Origin: Serratia symbiotica
GTDB taxonomy: Bacteria > Pseudomonadota > Gammaproteobacteria > Enterobacterales > Enterobacteriaceae
DNA length: 64,000 nucleotides
Reading direction: 5' to 3'
Assembly (NCBI GenBank): GCA_900155695.1
Contig: FUHL01000001.1
Span: forward strand, 186,001-250,000
Translations under genes and position numbers: made by a program
Shown here: positions 20,373-32,783 of the stretch, one piece after another
Numbering within the stretch: position 1 is the stretch's first letter
Layout of the letters: each line of letters opens with the position of its first letter
The notes under the pieces: model-generated
Told to the model about the DNA's origin: nothing
Database searches by the model: none
What the model saw: only the letters and a program-made list of their open reading frames with translations

Positions 20373-21218
20373 TCATTGCCGAACGAGACGACCAAGAGTT
20401 GGTAATGCTTCAAAGTTACTACGAAAAGGGTTAATATCCAATCCACCACGGCGAGTAAAACGGGCAAAAATACTAAGTTTTTCGGGTTGACAGTATTGTT
20501 TTATGTCATTGAATATGAGTTCAACGCATTGTTCGTGAAATGCATTATGCTGTCGAAAGGATATTAAGTATCGCAGTAAACAATCGTGAGCAATTTTCGA
20601 TCCTTGATAGTGAATAACGATGCTTCCCCAATCCGGTTGATGAGTAACTGGACAGTTAGATTTGAATAAATTGGACGAAAGTGTCTCTATTACCCATTCT
20701 TCTTTCTTACTTGTTGCGGCATGTAAATATTGCCGTTGTAAGGTAAAGTTATTAATAGTTATATCTAGATCATCAATATTGATTCCAGGCAAGCAATCCA
20801 GCTGCATTGGATAAGCATCCAGTCCAGGATATAGTTTAACTTCAACCAGTCCTTGAACTGCGTGTGACAGATCTTTTTGCATGACAGTTCTTACCAAGTC
20901 TACGTCATCGAAACGCATTTGGTTAAAACTATTGAGGTACATCTTAAAAGATTTTGATTCTATTAAATTAATCGAGGAGTATTGAAAGATAAATTCCCCA
21001 ATACCAACTACTGGTTTACCTTTAGTATTAAGCCAAGAAAGTTCAAAAGCATTCCATATATCACAACCTATAAATGGCAAGTTTTGCTCATGCAGATTGA
21101 TTAGCTCTCTACCATAAGCTCTCGGTATCGCTTCAAGCAATACTGGAGCATATTGATCTGTAAACTTGGAATTACTTCCAAGATGAGTGAGTTTATATTT
21201 TTTGATATGCATATTCAT
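20373..21218 (-). CDS. queF: NADPH-dependent 7-cyano-7-deazaguanine reductase
   Basis: QueF reduces the nitrile of preQ0 to preQ1, the precursor inserted into tRNA to make queuosine. This is the long two-domain YqcD-type enzyme (281 residues, E. coli 282). The catalytic Cys lies in KSNCPVTHQPDWGS and the NADPH-binding motif ESKSFKMYLNSFNQ is present, as is the FHEQCVE segment and the end GGLDINPFRSN. The first ATG at 21218 gives MNMHIKKYKLTHLG; M3 is an alternative. No other queuosine gene is in the window. Keeping it suggests the rest of the preQ0 pathway or an external preQ0 source remains (inference). Confidence 0.95.
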   Translation of the reverse strand: MNMHIKKYKLTHLGSNSKFTDQYAPVLLEAIPRAYGRELINLHEQNLPFIGCDIWNAFELSWLNTKGKPVVGIGEFIFQYSSINLIESKSFKMYLNSFNQMRFDDVDLVRTVMQKDLSHAVQGLVEVKLYPGLDAYPMQLDCLPGINIDDLDITINNFTLQRQYLHAATSKKEEWVIETLSSNLFKSNCPVTHQPDWGSIVIHYQGSKIAHDCLLRYLISFRQHNAFHEQCVELIFNDIKQYCQPEKLSIFARFTRRGGLDINPFRSNFEALPTLGRLVRQ

Positions 21219-24200
21219 TATGCCTTTTGCAATAGAGGATTGATCTTTTAGTTAAATGAATAAAGCATTTATTATATAGTATCTATTATAAGATACTTCT
21301 ATGCATTAATTTTATTTAGTTTGAATTAAAAATTTATAAGATACTACATGACTTACAAATAAATATTTTTATCAATAATATATTGATAAGCATTGATCGA
21401 AGATAATCGATAAACGCTTTATGTATATTGATTGTACATAGAATAGGCATTCTCTCCAATCTGTTATTTAATCTACTAATTTTATCTAAATTTTCTTCTT
21501 GACTTGGTAGTAATACGCCGAATTAAGAATTTAACTGTATCTGTTAAAATAAATTATTTGCTCATGCCGTTAATTTTTATTCATTTATAATTAGAAAAAT
21601 GGATTTTATTCTTTGTTTAAAAATTGCTTTAGATAAACTTTTAAGAAATAATTTATCCTTTTTAAGGATTTCATATATGACAGGTTATTTTAATTTTCAT
21701 AATTAATTGATGATTTGCTACTAAATTTACTGTTTTAGATATTAAAGATATATTATCTGATTGAGTTTTATCTCTCTTTAACTAATAGATTAAAGTAATT
21801 TATTTATATAGCATGTACTATTCTTAAATTTTTTCTAATGTTAAGTAGTCCATTTAATTAAAATTAAATTTATGATCAGTAATCATTAATTCACATAGAT
21901 GCTAACATCTATAATTTATTTTTGATCGCGCTCTTTTCTGTATCTCACATCTAGAAAAAGGCTATAAGTAAATTATGGAATGATGGATGAATCTTTCTGA
22001 TAACTTATTTTAGACACTATATATGCATTACTAAAAATAGACAAATTACTTTACTAGAGAAATGTGAAATACATTAACGTCTAGTTATCATGCGTATTTT
22101 TAAATATAAATGATATAAGAAATATCAAGTGAACTCAAAGAGTTGAAGAACTAAATTTTTATTTATCAATACTATAATATCCCTATCTTAGATTTATCAT
22201 TTTTCTATGATAGTTTAGACAAGCCAAAAAATTGCAGATACTACATATAATGATTAGTTTTAAATCGAATTAACGATTAAAATTCTTGTCGATTTTATTG
22301 CGCATTTTCTTCGAAAAAATTTATAGTCATAGTATAGTATCTATTATTAAATAATCTCTAATGCATAATTGTTGAAAGATTTGCATTTGAATAACATTGT
22401 TGATAACAAAGCTTTATATAGCAAATCAAATAGATAATAATTATTATATTTCATGAGGATATTATCCTATTGAGGATTAAAATTTATATATCAGATAACT
22501 TATCTCATAATATAAACTATAAAATTATTTATGAAATTTTATAGTTTATTAATAAAAGCTATACTAACGCTATTACATTAATGTTATATGAATAACTAAG
22601 AATAGTTAATAATATATCAACTCGGAGATAAATTTCTTAAATTATTTTTTGCAACTAAATGGTCACACATTTAACACAATCATAATTGGTGATGTTTTCA
22701 ATATTAAATAATTTATTTCTTAATTTATTATTTTGAGTGCGCTGCTGATAAATAAGTGGCCACTTAAGTATCTAAGTAGTTCGTAAGTATATTATACTTG
22801 AATATGTTTTTATGGTGTTTTAAATATCTAGATACTATGTATTTTTGTATACATATCTTGAGTTTTATATCGATGGTGTCAACTGAATTAAAATAAACAC
22901 TGTACGAATTTTTATTAACACAAGAATTCAATCGCCAACACTCTTTTCAAAATGATATAATATATTATTTAATTCAAATACTTTTACTTAATGCAAGTAT
23001 AAAATATTAGATTTTCTATCTATCATGTCACATAGATACTCTATTTAACGTGTTTTATATACCATGTGTATATTAGATAATTTTTATTATATTGATGTTT
23101 ATTAATTATTCCGTTTATATATATTCTATACATATATAACATGGATAAATTAACAGCTTAGTAGGCATTATCACTTTCAATTAATATTAATTTCGCAGAG
23201 AAAATGTGCTATAAAAACCTTATTTAATTGATCTATCTTATTTATGTTAATTTCCTGCTCTATAGACACTTTAATTGATAGTATATGTTACTTTCAACTG
23301 GTAAAAACATAGCTGGCTTTTGCTAGTTTTACTAAGTAGATTAATATCCTGAAACTGGAAATTTATATAGCTTATCTATTAATCAACTATATCTTAGTTA
23401 TAAAATGATATAAAGTATCTAATTAAATACAGATTATGATATTTATCAAAAATAAAATCAAATCGAAATGCAATTAAATGCTATTAATTTCTAATTAAAA
23501 AAGGGACGGGCAATAATTTTAGTATATGAGACAAGTATTAATGCGATAGAGAGGATATAAATAAAAATATTGAGATAAATATAAGATATTTGCACAGTCT
23601 TTACATCTTATACAATGCATTTATAAAAAATATTATTAGTCATATGGCGATAATTTAGTAATCACGATTGCACTGCGCACAATCTTTATTGTGATTTTTA
23701 TCATTTTATAGTAAAATAATTGGTTTAATTAAATTGAGTGTTAAATACTGATAATGCAAAATCATATTTTAATATTGTATTTGCATGAAATATAGTATTT
23801 ACTAACTTTTATATTTTTTGTTCATTTCTACTTATATAAATAAGTAACTTAGTTGTAAGTATATTGTAATGTAAATATAAAGTTTTTCATTCCATAAGTA
23901 AACGCTATATTAATTTTAATCAAAACAAACGATATATTTTTATATAACAATAATAAGGCATATCTTAACAGAAATTTTATATCAGTATGATCAAAATTCT
24001 TGCTGCACTTAAATTATTATAACATGCTGTAAGTACAGCATTTATATTATATTAAGATTGTAACAATATACATTACAAAATAATTTGATAAAATTACAAA
24101 TATCACTGCGCGTTCACTCATTTTTTATTTTTCTATTCAAAATTTTATTTTTCTATTCAAAATTTTATTTTTTATTTAATATATTTTTTCACTAATGTAG

Positions 24201-24780
24201 TACACTTGTTTTTGATAAGTCAATATACAGAAATTTTCAATTATGAATAATAAATAAAACATCTTGAGTTATATTATTATGGAGAAATATATATTTAAAG
24301 TAATATTTTATTATATTTTAGCAAATATATTAATGCGGCCAATATAAATATGTCACTACAATCCTAAAGATATTTTATTAAAAATTTTTCTTGTTAACAT
24401 ATTATAATTAATATGTTATTGCCAATCAACATTGTCATGTATAAGCTCCAGTATTGTATAGATAAGATTTTCAATTTTTGCAAGCTGTTTGCATAAATTA
24501 ATTTCTAAAATCAATTGCCTAATATATATTAGGTTGTTATAATAATTCGTCTTATTTTAAAGCAATGACCTAATTCTACATGTATTTAATAATAAATATT
24601 ATTTCTTTAATTAAGAAGCTTAATGCATATTAAGTATCTAAAATACCTAATCACCAATAGGTCAAATAATATTGATTACTATATATAATATAGCTTGCAT
24701 GTTAAGCTTGATCATAGCAAGTGATTATAGTACAACTATCAGACATAAATATTGCAACTTCACTCCTTTCTCTGGACAAT
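21219..24780. other. 3.5 kb gene desert between queF and rnb
   Basis: The longest stretch without a gene. It is very AT-rich, has no open frame over about 60 codons, and I recognise no RNA gene or protein remnant on either strand. It contains a perfect tandem duplication of 20 bases at 24131-24170. The divergent promoters of queF and rnb must lie at its ends. Whether it is fully eroded genes or functional spacer cannot be told from one sequence. Confidence 0.6.
24131..24170. repeat. Tandem duplication, 20-bp unit
   Basis: Two exact copies of TTCTATTCAAAATTTTATTT in direct contact, preceded by a partial copy of the unit's end. It lies in non-coding DNA, one of several such duplications in this window. 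Confidence 0.9.
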
Positions 24781-26715
24781 ATGCTTCAAGATAATCCGCT
24801 GTTAGTGCAGCTTAAAAAACAACTTCACTCGCAAACCCCACGTATTGAAGGGTTAATAAAAAGCCATGAGAAAGGCTTTGGCTTTATTGAAGTTGATAGT
24901 CAAAAAAGTTATTTTATTCCACCTTTATACATGAAGAAAGTTATGCATGGTGATCGCGTGATCGCTAAGTTACATACTACGAAAGAGCGCGGATTTGCCG
25001 AACCGGAAATTTTAGTGGAAGCATCTTTATTACGTTTTGTTGGACGCGTAATTAAGCGTGATAAACACCTATCTATTATACCTAATCACCCAGTGCTAAA
25101 AGAAGCTATTCAGTGTTATCCAGTGCATACGTTAACACATCATTTTCAATCTGGTGATTGGGCGGTGGCTGAAATGTGTTGTCATCCATTGAAAAATGAT
25201 CGTTGCTTTAAGGCTAATTTAACTCACTTTATTACTAAGGCTGAAGATCATTTCGCGCCTTGGTGGGTAACTTTAGCATATTATAATTTAGAAAAAGCAG
25301 CGCCGGACATGTGCTGCGTTAGTGAAAATAATACTACATTGTTGCGTGCAGATCTAACGGAATTGGATTTTATTACTATAGATAGCGCCACGACAGAAGA
25401 TATGGATGATGCTCTGTTCGTATTCGATAATGGCGATAACTCACTAGAACTAACTATAGCTATCGCTGATCCTACCTCCTATATTGATCAAGACAGTGTG
25501 CTAGATAATATTGCTCGTACACGTGCCTTTACTAATTATCTTCCAGGGTTAAATATCCCAATGTTGCCGCGTGATTTATCCGATAACCTATGCTCATTAC
25601 GACAGAATGAATGTCGTAATGTATTAGCATGCCGTGTCACTATTAGTTCTGACGGTACATTGGTTAATGATATTCAATTTTTCTGTGCTAAGATTAAATC
25701 AAAAGCTAAGTTGGTTTACGATGAAGTATCAGACTGGTTAGAAGGGATTACGAGTTGGCGGCCGCCAAGCGAAAATATAGCACGACAACTTACCTTGCTT
25801 AAACGTGTTTGCGATATTCGCAATCATTGGCGTCAACAGAATGCTTTAGTTTTTAAAGATCGCCCTGAATATCGTTTCGTACTGAGTGGGAAAGGAGAGG
25901 TAATAGACATTATTATAGCACAACGTCGTATTGCTAATCACATCGTTGAAGAATGTATGATTACGGCTAATGTTTGTGCTGCTACAGTGCTACGAGATTA
26001 TCTAGGTTTCGGAGTATATAATGTACATACAGGTTTTGATCCTCTGCTAGTCGAACAGGCCGTTAATGTACTACATGCTCACGGAATGAAAGTTCATCCA
26101 AAACAATTGCTAGAAATCAAAGGTTTCTGCGAGTTGCGACGTTACTTAGATTCACAGCCTACTCAATTCCTTAATACTCGTCTCCGGCGTTTTCAAACTT
26201 TTACGGCAATAAGTACTATTCCAGGTCCGCACTTTGGTTTAGGTCTAGAAGTTTATGCCACTTGGACTTCACCTATACGCAAATACGGCGACATGATTAA
26301 CCATCGTTTATTAAAAGCCATTATCACACAGCAATCTGTTGAAAAACCGAAAGATGAGATTACCGCACATATAGCGGAAAGACGTCGATTAAATCGTATG
26401 GCAGATCGTGATATCAGTGATTGGCTATATGCCAGCTATTTGTATAAAAAGATGGGATCTGATCATCGATTCACAGCGGAAATTATCGATGTGACACGTA
26501 GAGGCCTGCGCATTCGACTTTTAGATAACGGGGCTATTGCGTTTATTCCCGTATCATTCATTCATGCAGTACGGAATGAGATACAGTGTAATCATGAAAC
26601 TGGTACTGTACAAATCAATGGTGAAGTCAGTTATCGCCAAAACGATGAACTACAAGTCAATATTGTTGAAGTACGTATGGCTACTCGTAGCGTTATTGCT
26701 AAACTAGCAGTGTAG
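24781..26715 (+). CDS. rnb: Exoribonuclease II
   Basis: RNase II degrades single-stranded RNA processively from the 3' end. From the ATG at 24781 the protein is 644 residues, exactly the E. coli length, starting [21 protein letters not shown]; the frame extends 20 codons further up to a GTG at 24721 but this is not conserved. Domains in order: cold-shock RNA-binding domains ([17 protein letters not shown]), the RNB catalytic domain from about residue 190 with the metal-binding Asp cluster in [16 protein letters not shown], the RHRRY-like [19 protein letters not shown] segment, and a C-terminal S1 domain. It stands alone between deserts. Confidence 0.97.
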   Translation: MLQDNPLLVQLKKQLHSQTPRIEGLIKSHEKGFGFIEVDSQKSYFIPPLYMKKVMHGDRVIAKLHTTKERGFAEPEILVEASLLRFVGRVIKRDKHLSIIPNHPVLKEAIQCYPVHTLTHHFQSGDWAVAEMCCHPLKNDRCFKANLTHFITKAEDHFAPWWVTLAYYNLEKAAPDMCCVSENNTTLLRADLTELDFITIDSATTEDMDDALFVFDNGDNSLELTIAIADPTSYIDQDSVLDNIARTRAFTNYLPGLNIPMLPRDLSDNLCSLRQNECRNVLACRVTISSDGTLVNDIQFFCAKIKSKAKLVYDEVSDWLEGITSWRPPSENIARQLTLLKRVCDIRNHWRQQNALVFKDRPEYRFVLSGKGEVIDIIIAQRRIANHIVEECMITANVCAATVLRDYLGFGVYNVHTGFDPLLVEQAVNVLHAHGMKVHPKQLLEIKGFCELRRYLDSQPTQFLNTRLRRFQTFTAISTIPGPHFGLGLEVYATWTSPIRKYGDMINHRLLKAIITQQSVEKPKDEITAHIAERRRLNRMADRDISDWLYASYLYKKMGSDHRFTAEIIDVTRRGLRIRLLDNGAIAFIPVSFIHAVRNEIQCNHETGTVQINGEVSYRQNDELQVNIVEVRMATRSVIAKLAV

Positions 26716-27794
26716 TGCAAAATATTCTCTTAAAAAATTCATCATGTTAATGATGAATTTATCATATAAAATAAAAGAAATTAAAATAAAATAAATTTTC
26801 ATTTCAAGCATAAAACTTATATATTTTTTACAAAATTATGACATAATTCATTATGTTTAGCGATTATGTATTAATTAATATAAATAGTTTAAAAGGTCAA
26901 GTACTTTATTATAGGTAGTAAGATCAGTTGATAAGAACAAATAATTCAAAAATTTTCAATGTTCAATTATATGAATAGAAAATAACAGATTTAAAAATGA
27001 TTAGAAGGCACTATTTTGTTAAATGCATCAACTTATGTATTTTTTTAAAAATTCTTTTATAAATAGTCGTATAGGCAATTTAGGGGTCTTGGTACTTGAT
27101 GGGGTTGCAATTAAAACGAAACCTAACGAATAGGAAATGATTTAATGTAATATTGTGACAAGCATATAACTCGTCACTACTATGCGATTACATTTATACC
27201 AGTGCTTAATTTTTAAAGAATCTTGGAAATATACTCTCACAAACTTAAGTATCACGCTTGCTTCTAGATTTAAATGATACATTTACCGGAAAGTATTGAG
27301 TTTCCATATAAAATGGAAAATGTATGTTTATACGAACATGCTGTCAGCATGTAAAATAAAAGAATAATATTAATTCAATAGTTGATTACAGGCTATAAAA
27401 GCTGATCATTAGCTATATCATTTTGTTATATTCAAAAGCGCTCATGGCAAAGTTATACTAAGTATCCTGACTAAGTCAGGATAAAGATAGCACTTTTGAA
27501 ATAAGATTAGCTATATGAAATTATCAATGATATAATATTTTTTTTATTGAAATTTTCCAACAACCATTTTTATGTCAGTTATGAGAGTTAGAGTACACTT
27601 ATAGATATAATGAATGCTTTATGCATATTAAAGGCTAATAATATTGCAATGCATTTAGAGACACGAATAATTCTTAAAAAGTTTATGTTTATATGCCGTT
27701 TGACTACAAAAACAACAACTTAATATTTTTTGCTACTTGTAACAAACAAATATATTGACGTTAATAGATCTAATACTGTGTAATGCGTGGTGTG
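26716..27794. other. 1.1 kb spacer between rnb and tRNA-Phe
   Basis: No gene seen. A nested inverted repeat lies at 27432-27499: inner arms TATCCTGACT/AGTCAGGATA, outer arms TCAAAAGCGCT/AGCACTTTTGA, flanked on both sides by the direct repeat ATTAGCTATAT. It could fold into a stable RNA or DNA hairpin. Confidence 0.45.
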
Positions 27795-27867
27795 GCCCGG
27801 ATAGCTCAGTTGGTAGAGCAGGGGACTGAAAATCCCCGTGTCCTTGGTTCAATTCCGAGTCCGGGCA
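27795..27867 (+). tRNA. pheU: tRNA-Phe, anticodon GAA, no encoded CCA
   Basis: 73 bases almost identical to E. coli tRNA-Phe: acceptor stem GCCCGGA/TCCGGGC, D arm AGCTCAGTTGGTAGAGC, anticodon stem GGGGA/TCCCC with loop CTGAAAA (anticodon GAA) and T loop TTCAATT. The discriminator A is followed by CAA, not CCA, so the 3' CCA must be added by nucleotidyltransferase. Confidence 0.96.
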
Positions 27868-29107
27868 CAATATATATTCTCTACTCATACAGAAATAAGA
27901 ATATCATAACAGTTATATTGAAAGTGTCATTTATCAATATATAAATATACACATAAGTGTTAATCATGTTGATATATTAAATTTTTAAGACTGAGAGAAA
28001 ATATTATGTATATAAGTAATATGCACTAATTAGTAAGATTGGCCTTATAGTGCATTTTGACTTATAATTATTTTTAAATAGCTATCTATAGAAAGAACAT
28101 CGTTATGATTTCTAATTTATAAATAATAAAACGAATCAGCAGGACTTAAGATACTGCTAGTGTATATTAATGCATAATTTATATATTACATGAAGTATAA
28201 TCTCATAACTTTATGTATTATGATACATAATATTGCTCTCATCCTAAAAATTTAATATATAAACATGATTAACACTTATGTCTTTATTTATATATTTGTA
28301 TATATATGTATTAATATCAAAATACTATAAAGAATTTAGAAAAAATAAAATATAGTGTTTATATTATTAAAGTAAGAGTAATTATAAGTTTTGTGCATAC
28401 TAATATATGTCGTTTCAGAAATTTATTATTTTATTAAATATCGAGTTAGCACTTTGTATTAAATTCACTGGTAACATATAGATTTTTTAAATTTTATATT
28501 TATTCTCTAACTAATAATCTAATCGTTTTGCCTACATGAAAATAGTAAATTTAACATTTCACACATAATTATATTTTACCGATATTGTAATAAAGCTCTT
28601 ATAGGGTTGTATCACCACCATAATAATTAATTATCTAAATTAAATTTACTATTAATAGTGTGGTAAAAGATTTTTAAATGAAAAAAAATAAAACAAATAA
28701 TAAGTTATTGGCTTTGTGCAACTAACAATGAGTATATATAACGAATTTTGCTGCATCGCGGTATAAATAAATATTTATGCAATGTGTGCCATGTAATGCA
28801 CAATCTATAAATCTAGATTTAAATAAAAATAAAATTACTTATATCAATTTTTCATTGATACGTGAAGTATAATTGATTTTGAAAAAAAATCAAAAAGTAA
28901 TCAAGAAATAAGAAATTACAATTTCAAGTAATATCTTTTTAGTATTAAAAATTAACAGTTATTATAAAATATTACTATTAATCGATAAGGATAATATTAA
29001 TTGCATGATAGTCTGTATCTTTGGTATAAAATGGTTTTACTAAATAGAATTTAATAGATCTCCATCTTGACAACTAGTCGTTGTTTAACAAAACATCTCC
29101 TATAATA
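27868..29107. other. 1.2 kb gene desert after tRNA-Phe
   Basis: Highly AT-rich, with stops in all frames. I recognise no gene, remnant or structural RNA. No clear hairpin with T-run follows the tRNA. Confidence 0.5.
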
Positions 29108-29122
29108 TCAAAAAAAATAAAA

Positions 29123-29146
29123 AAGCGTAGCAATTTTGCCACGCTT
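29123..29146 (-). terminator. Terminator of trhO
   Basis: On the minus strand AAGCGTGGC/GCTACGCTT (one G-U pair) with a 6-base loop is followed by a long T-rich run (TTTTTTATTTTTTTT). It lies about 60 bases after the trhO stop: a textbook intrinsic terminator. Confidence 0.85.
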
Positions 29147-29207
29147 GTTATGTAACAACTCCCACTGTTTTATATTGTCCGGTATATCTTGATCTGTCAC
29201 CGTCCGT

Positions 29208-30212
29208 TTAGATGATGGCAGATTTGATATTATTCCCATATCTGCCGTACTGCGGTTTGTGCTCTTTATTCGGAAATTTAAGATTTTCGTAACAATTTTT
29301 GCTGCAATATCCTTCAAACTTAATTGCACAACTTAAACAGTGTATCAATAATAGATGACAAAAATGATTTTTACAGTTAGTGTGTGTGTCACAAGGTATA
29401 CCACATTGATGACAATTAGCAATTACATCATTAGTAATGCGTTCTCCCATGCGTTCATCAAATACAAAGTTTTTTCCAATAAATTTTATCGGTAATTTTT
29501 TTTCTTGAGCCGTACGGACATATTCAATAATCCCACCTTTTATATGGTAAATATTTTTAAATCCGTTATGCTTCATATAAGCGCTAGCTTTTTCACAGCG
29601 AATTCCTCCAGTACAGTACAACACAATGTGCTTGTCTTTACTATTTTCTAACATTTTAACTACCATAATTAGTTGCTCTCGAAAAGTCTTCGAAGGTACT
29701 TCAATAGCATTTTTAAAATGACCAACTTCATACTCATAGTCATTACGCATATCAATCAATAGCGTATCTTTATCTTCGATCATTTGATTAACGCGATCAG
29801 CTTGCAAATATTCACCAACATTGGCTGGATCGAAATTTTTATCATCAATGCCATCAGCAACAATGCGTTTTCGGACTTTTAGACGCAAAACCCAAAAAGA
29901 TTTGCCATTATCTTCTAGGGCAATATTAAAATGCACATGCATCAACTCTGGAGCAAAGGAAAAGAGAACCTCTTTAAAAGCAGAAAAATTTTTTTTTGGC
30001 ACACTCATCTGCGCATTAATGCCCTCTTTAGCAATGTAAATACGACCAAATACCTTCAGCTTTTCAAGCTGAATATATAAATTGTCACGAAAGGTTTTTG
30101 GATCGTCAATGACAAAGTATTTATAAAATGAAAGTGTGATACGTGGACTACTCTCAGCTAACATGCGTGCTCTGAGTTCTTTATTAGAAATGCGATTATG
30201 TAATATTGACAT
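29208..30212 (-). CDS. trhO: tRNA uridine-34 hydroxylase, rhodanese family
   Basis: TrhO (YceA) carries out oxygen-dependent hydroxylation of U34 in several tRNAs, the route to 5-hydroxyuridine that works when prephenate is not used. It is 334 residues (E. coli 350); the difference is a shortened C-terminus. An N-terminal acylphosphatase-like domain ([23 protein letters not shown]) is followed by a rhodanese domain with active Cys in [14 protein letters not shown] and a Cys-rich tail ([19 protein letters not shown]). The start [10 protein letters not shown] matches E. coli. A different-frame opening at 29108-29329 overlaps the tail and is not counted. It has its own terminator. Confidence 0.93.
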   Translation of the reverse strand: MSILHNRISNKELRARMLAESSPRITLSFYKYFVIDDPKTFRDNLYIQLEKLKVFGRIYIAKEGINAQMSVPKKNFSAFKEVLFSFAPELMHVHFNIALEDNGKSFWVLRLKVRKRIVADGIDDKNFDPANVGEYLQADRVNQMIEDKDTLLIDMRNDYEYEVGHFKNAIEVPSKTFREQLIMVVKMLENSKDKHIVLYCTGGIRCEKASAYMKHNGFKNIYHIKGGIIEYVRTAQEKKLPIKFIGKNFVFDERMGERITNDVIANCHQCGIPCDTHTNCKNHFCHLLLIHCLSCAIKFEGYCSKNCYENLKFPNKEHKPQYGRYGNNIKSAII

Positions 30213-31413
30213 GTTATATTGTCCTATCTTTTAACATGTAACTAATTCACTCTATATGAAAGGATAATGATACTCAAAAATAAAACTTTATACAGTCCTA
30301 GACTGTACTCTCTGTATAGGGCAAAAAATCTTATAGACTATAACAGCAAGTTTTTTAATCTTTTTTAACTGACAATAAATATGAAGAATTGAATAGTAGT
30401 TTTAATCACTATATTCCAATAGAGGAAACTCCTCACAAAGTTGCTAAAATAATGCATTAATTTTCTAACATTATAGAAAATCATCTTTCATTCATAAATA
30501 AATATTCAAATCATTTTAAAAAAAGGATATTTTACGTAATTGCTATTTATATGATATATATTAATTTTACTCTAAAAATATAACTTTTAACTGCTAATGT
30601 TGTCCTTTGAGTTGATGAATCAAATCAAAGTTAAAAGATTTTAAATAATATCTTTGCGATATTAAAAGTATAGATAGAGCAATTTGAAAGAAAAATTACT
30701 TTAATCATATTAGATATTTCATCTTATATTTTTTAAGCAGTGCTTATAAATTATGATCAATTTATCTCTATCTGCAATGAGAAGCGCATGTGAATATTTT
30801 AGATATTTAACTAGAAATATGTTTCTTACTTTATTATTACATCTATTGTATGAGTAAGATTCATTATTGCGAAGCAAGTGCAAGTTATTATATGAATGTC
30901 ATGATAGTAAATTTAGGATCAAATATATTTATGATATAATTAAATATATGTACACGCAACTCTAGATATCTAGATTCTAATACTATATTATATTATGCTA
31001 TACAACAAATTAAAGATCCTTTGTAATTGGTTTATAATAAAATACAAACCTAACTTTATGAAGTATATAAACTTTAATTAAGACATGAAATGACTGTCTT
31101 AGATAGTTAAGAGAAAGATATTTATAGAATCTTTATGGCGGTTAAATAGGTATTATTAAGAAATTCAGTGATACAGTTAGCCGATCTCCACTTGACATAC
31201 TTATACAGTTTAATACATTACATATGTCTATGACTTCAGTGCTAACTGAAAGAACTTCAATAATTAGAATATATAATACTGATTGCTATAACCCACACCA
31301 TTCTTAACGTCCATGTAAAAAAGTTGCATCACAATTAATTTGTAAATCACTCGTTTTTGCATATCTTTTAACGTAATATATAATACCATATATCTGATAA
31401 GGAAAGGTTAATT
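30213..31413. other. 1.2 kb divergent spacer between trhO and qmcA
   Basis: Promoters for both flanking genes should lie at its ends. Otherwise no frame, RNA or remnant is recognised; sequence is AT-rich with stops throughout. Confidence 0.5.
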
Positions 31414-32319
31414 ATGCTCACTTTGATTCCAATCATGGTTTTTCTTGCATTAATTATGGTCTTTGCTGGTATAAAAATTGTGCCACAGGGTTTCCAATGG
31501 ACCGTAGAACGATTTGGACGATATACAAAAACATTGATGCCAGGCCTGAATCTAGTATTGCCGTTTATAGAACGTGTTGGCAGAAAAATAAATATGATGG
31601 AACAAGTATTGGATATTCCTTCGCAAGAAATTATTTCACGTGACAACGCTAATGTTTCCATTGATGCAGTATGTTTTATTCAAGTCATTGATCCAGCTCG
31701 TGCTGCTTATGAGGTTAGCAACCTTGAGCAAGCCATCGTCAACCTAACTATGACTAATTTCCGTACCGTACTTGGCTCTATGGAGCTAGATGAAATCTTG
31801 TCGCAGCGTGATAACATTAATAGTCGTCTACTACATATTGTCGATGAAGCAACAAATCCTTGGGGAGTTAAAATTACCCGTATTGAAATTCGTGATGTAC
31901 GTCCACCAGCCGAACTTATAGCTTCAATGAATGCTCAGATGAAAGCAGAGCGTACTAAACGCGCCGATATTCTTGAAGCTGAAGGGGTAAGACAAGCAGC
32001 TATTCTTCGCGCTGAAGGCGATAAACAGTCACAGATTCTTAAAGCCGAAGGAGAACGTCAATCTGCGTTCTTGCAAGCGGAAGCGCGGGAGCGTGCTGCT
32101 GAAGCTGAAGCATGTGCGACACAGTTAGTTTCTAATGCCATTGCTAGCGGAAATATTCAGGCAGTAAACTACTTTATAGCACAGAAATATACTGATGCGT
32201 TACAAAAGATTGGTACTGCTAGTAATACCAAAGTAGTAATGATGCCACTAGATTCTAGTAGTTTACTTGGTTCTATCAGCGGAATAACCGAATTATTAAA
32301 GACATATCAAGATAAATAA
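31414..32319 (+). CDS. qmcA: SPFH/stomatin-family membrane protease-regulator-like protein
   Basis: QmcA is an inner-membrane protein of the SPFH (stomatin/prohibitin/flotillin/HflKC) family thought to organise membrane regions and affect membrane protein quality control. It has an N-terminal membrane segment ([20 protein letters not shown]), the SPFH domain ([29 protein letters not shown]-like [29 protein letters not shown]) and a long Ala/Glu coiled coil near 175-225 ([18 protein letters not shown]). At 301 residues it has the family length (E. coli 305). A good ribosome site, AAGGAAAGG, precedes the ATG. The stop is two bases before ybbJ, so the two are cotranslated. Confidence 0.95.
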   Translation: MLTLIPIMVFLALIMVFAGIKIVPQGFQWTVERFGRYTKTLMPGLNLVLPFIERVGRKINMMEQVLDIPSQEIISRDNANVSIDAVCFIQVIDPARAAYEVSNLEQAIVNLTMTNFRTVLGSMELDEILSQRDNINSRLLHIVDEATNPWGVKITRIEIRDVRPPAELIASMNAQMKAERTKRADILEAEGVRQAAILRAEGDKQSQILKAEGERQSAFLQAEARERAAEAEACATQLVSNAIASGNIQAVNYFIAQKYTDALQKIGTASNTKVVMMPLDSSSLLGSISGITELLKTYQDK

Positions 32320-32321
32320 AG

Positions 32322-32783
32322 ATGGTTAAATTGATTGTAGAGAATTCATATAATTTTTGGTTTTCTATTAGTGTTTTATGTTTGGTAGTAGAAATAATAG
32401 GAGCTTACGGCTATTTATTATGTAGTGGTATAGCAGCATTGATTGTTGGAGTAATAGTTTATATTATACCACAAATTATATGGGAGTGGCAAGGATTCAT
32501 TTTTTCTGTTCTTATTATTGCAGTGGCTTTTTTGTGGTGGTCCTTACTCAGTGAGCCTTCATATGGGGAATCAATCAATATAAAAATGCTTAATCGAAGA
32601 TTATATCATTTAATAGGCACTCATGCAACCCTGACAGAAGCGATGCATAATGGTATCGGTCGTATAAATATAGGTGATAGTAGTTGGCGTGCAAAAGCGA
32701 GTCATGACCTACCTGTAGGTACTGTTGTAGAAGTAATAAAAACAGAAAGTACTACGTTAGTGATCCGCCCCATTGCTTCTTAG
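32322..32783 (+). CDS. ybbJ: NfeD-like membrane protein partner of QmcA
   Basis: YbbJ belongs to the short NfeD family, which usually pairs with a stomatin-type gene and is thought to act with it in the membrane. The 153 residues (E. coli 152) have hydrophobic segments at about 10-65 (SISVLCLVVEIIGAYGYLL, GIAALIVGVIVYIIPQIIWEW, SVLIIAVAFLWWSLL) and a C-terminal OB-fold domain ending GDSSWRAKASHDLPVGTVVEVI and LVIRPI. It starts two bases after the qmcA stop. The biochemical role is not established in any organism; assignment rests on sequence and the conserved pairing. Confidence 0.9.
   Translation: MVKLIVENSYNFWFSISVLCLVVEIIGAYGYLLCSGIAALIVGVIVYIIPQIIWEWQGFIFSVLIIAVAFLWWSLLSEPSYGESINIKMLNRRLYHLIGTHATLTEAMHNGIGRINIGDSSWRAKASHDLPVGTVVEVIKTESTTLVIRPIAS

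Noticed and set aside
29108-29329. Minus-strand frame overlapping the trhO end as a separate gene
   Set aside because: It overlaps the trhO tail in another frame and runs into the terminator; it has no family features.
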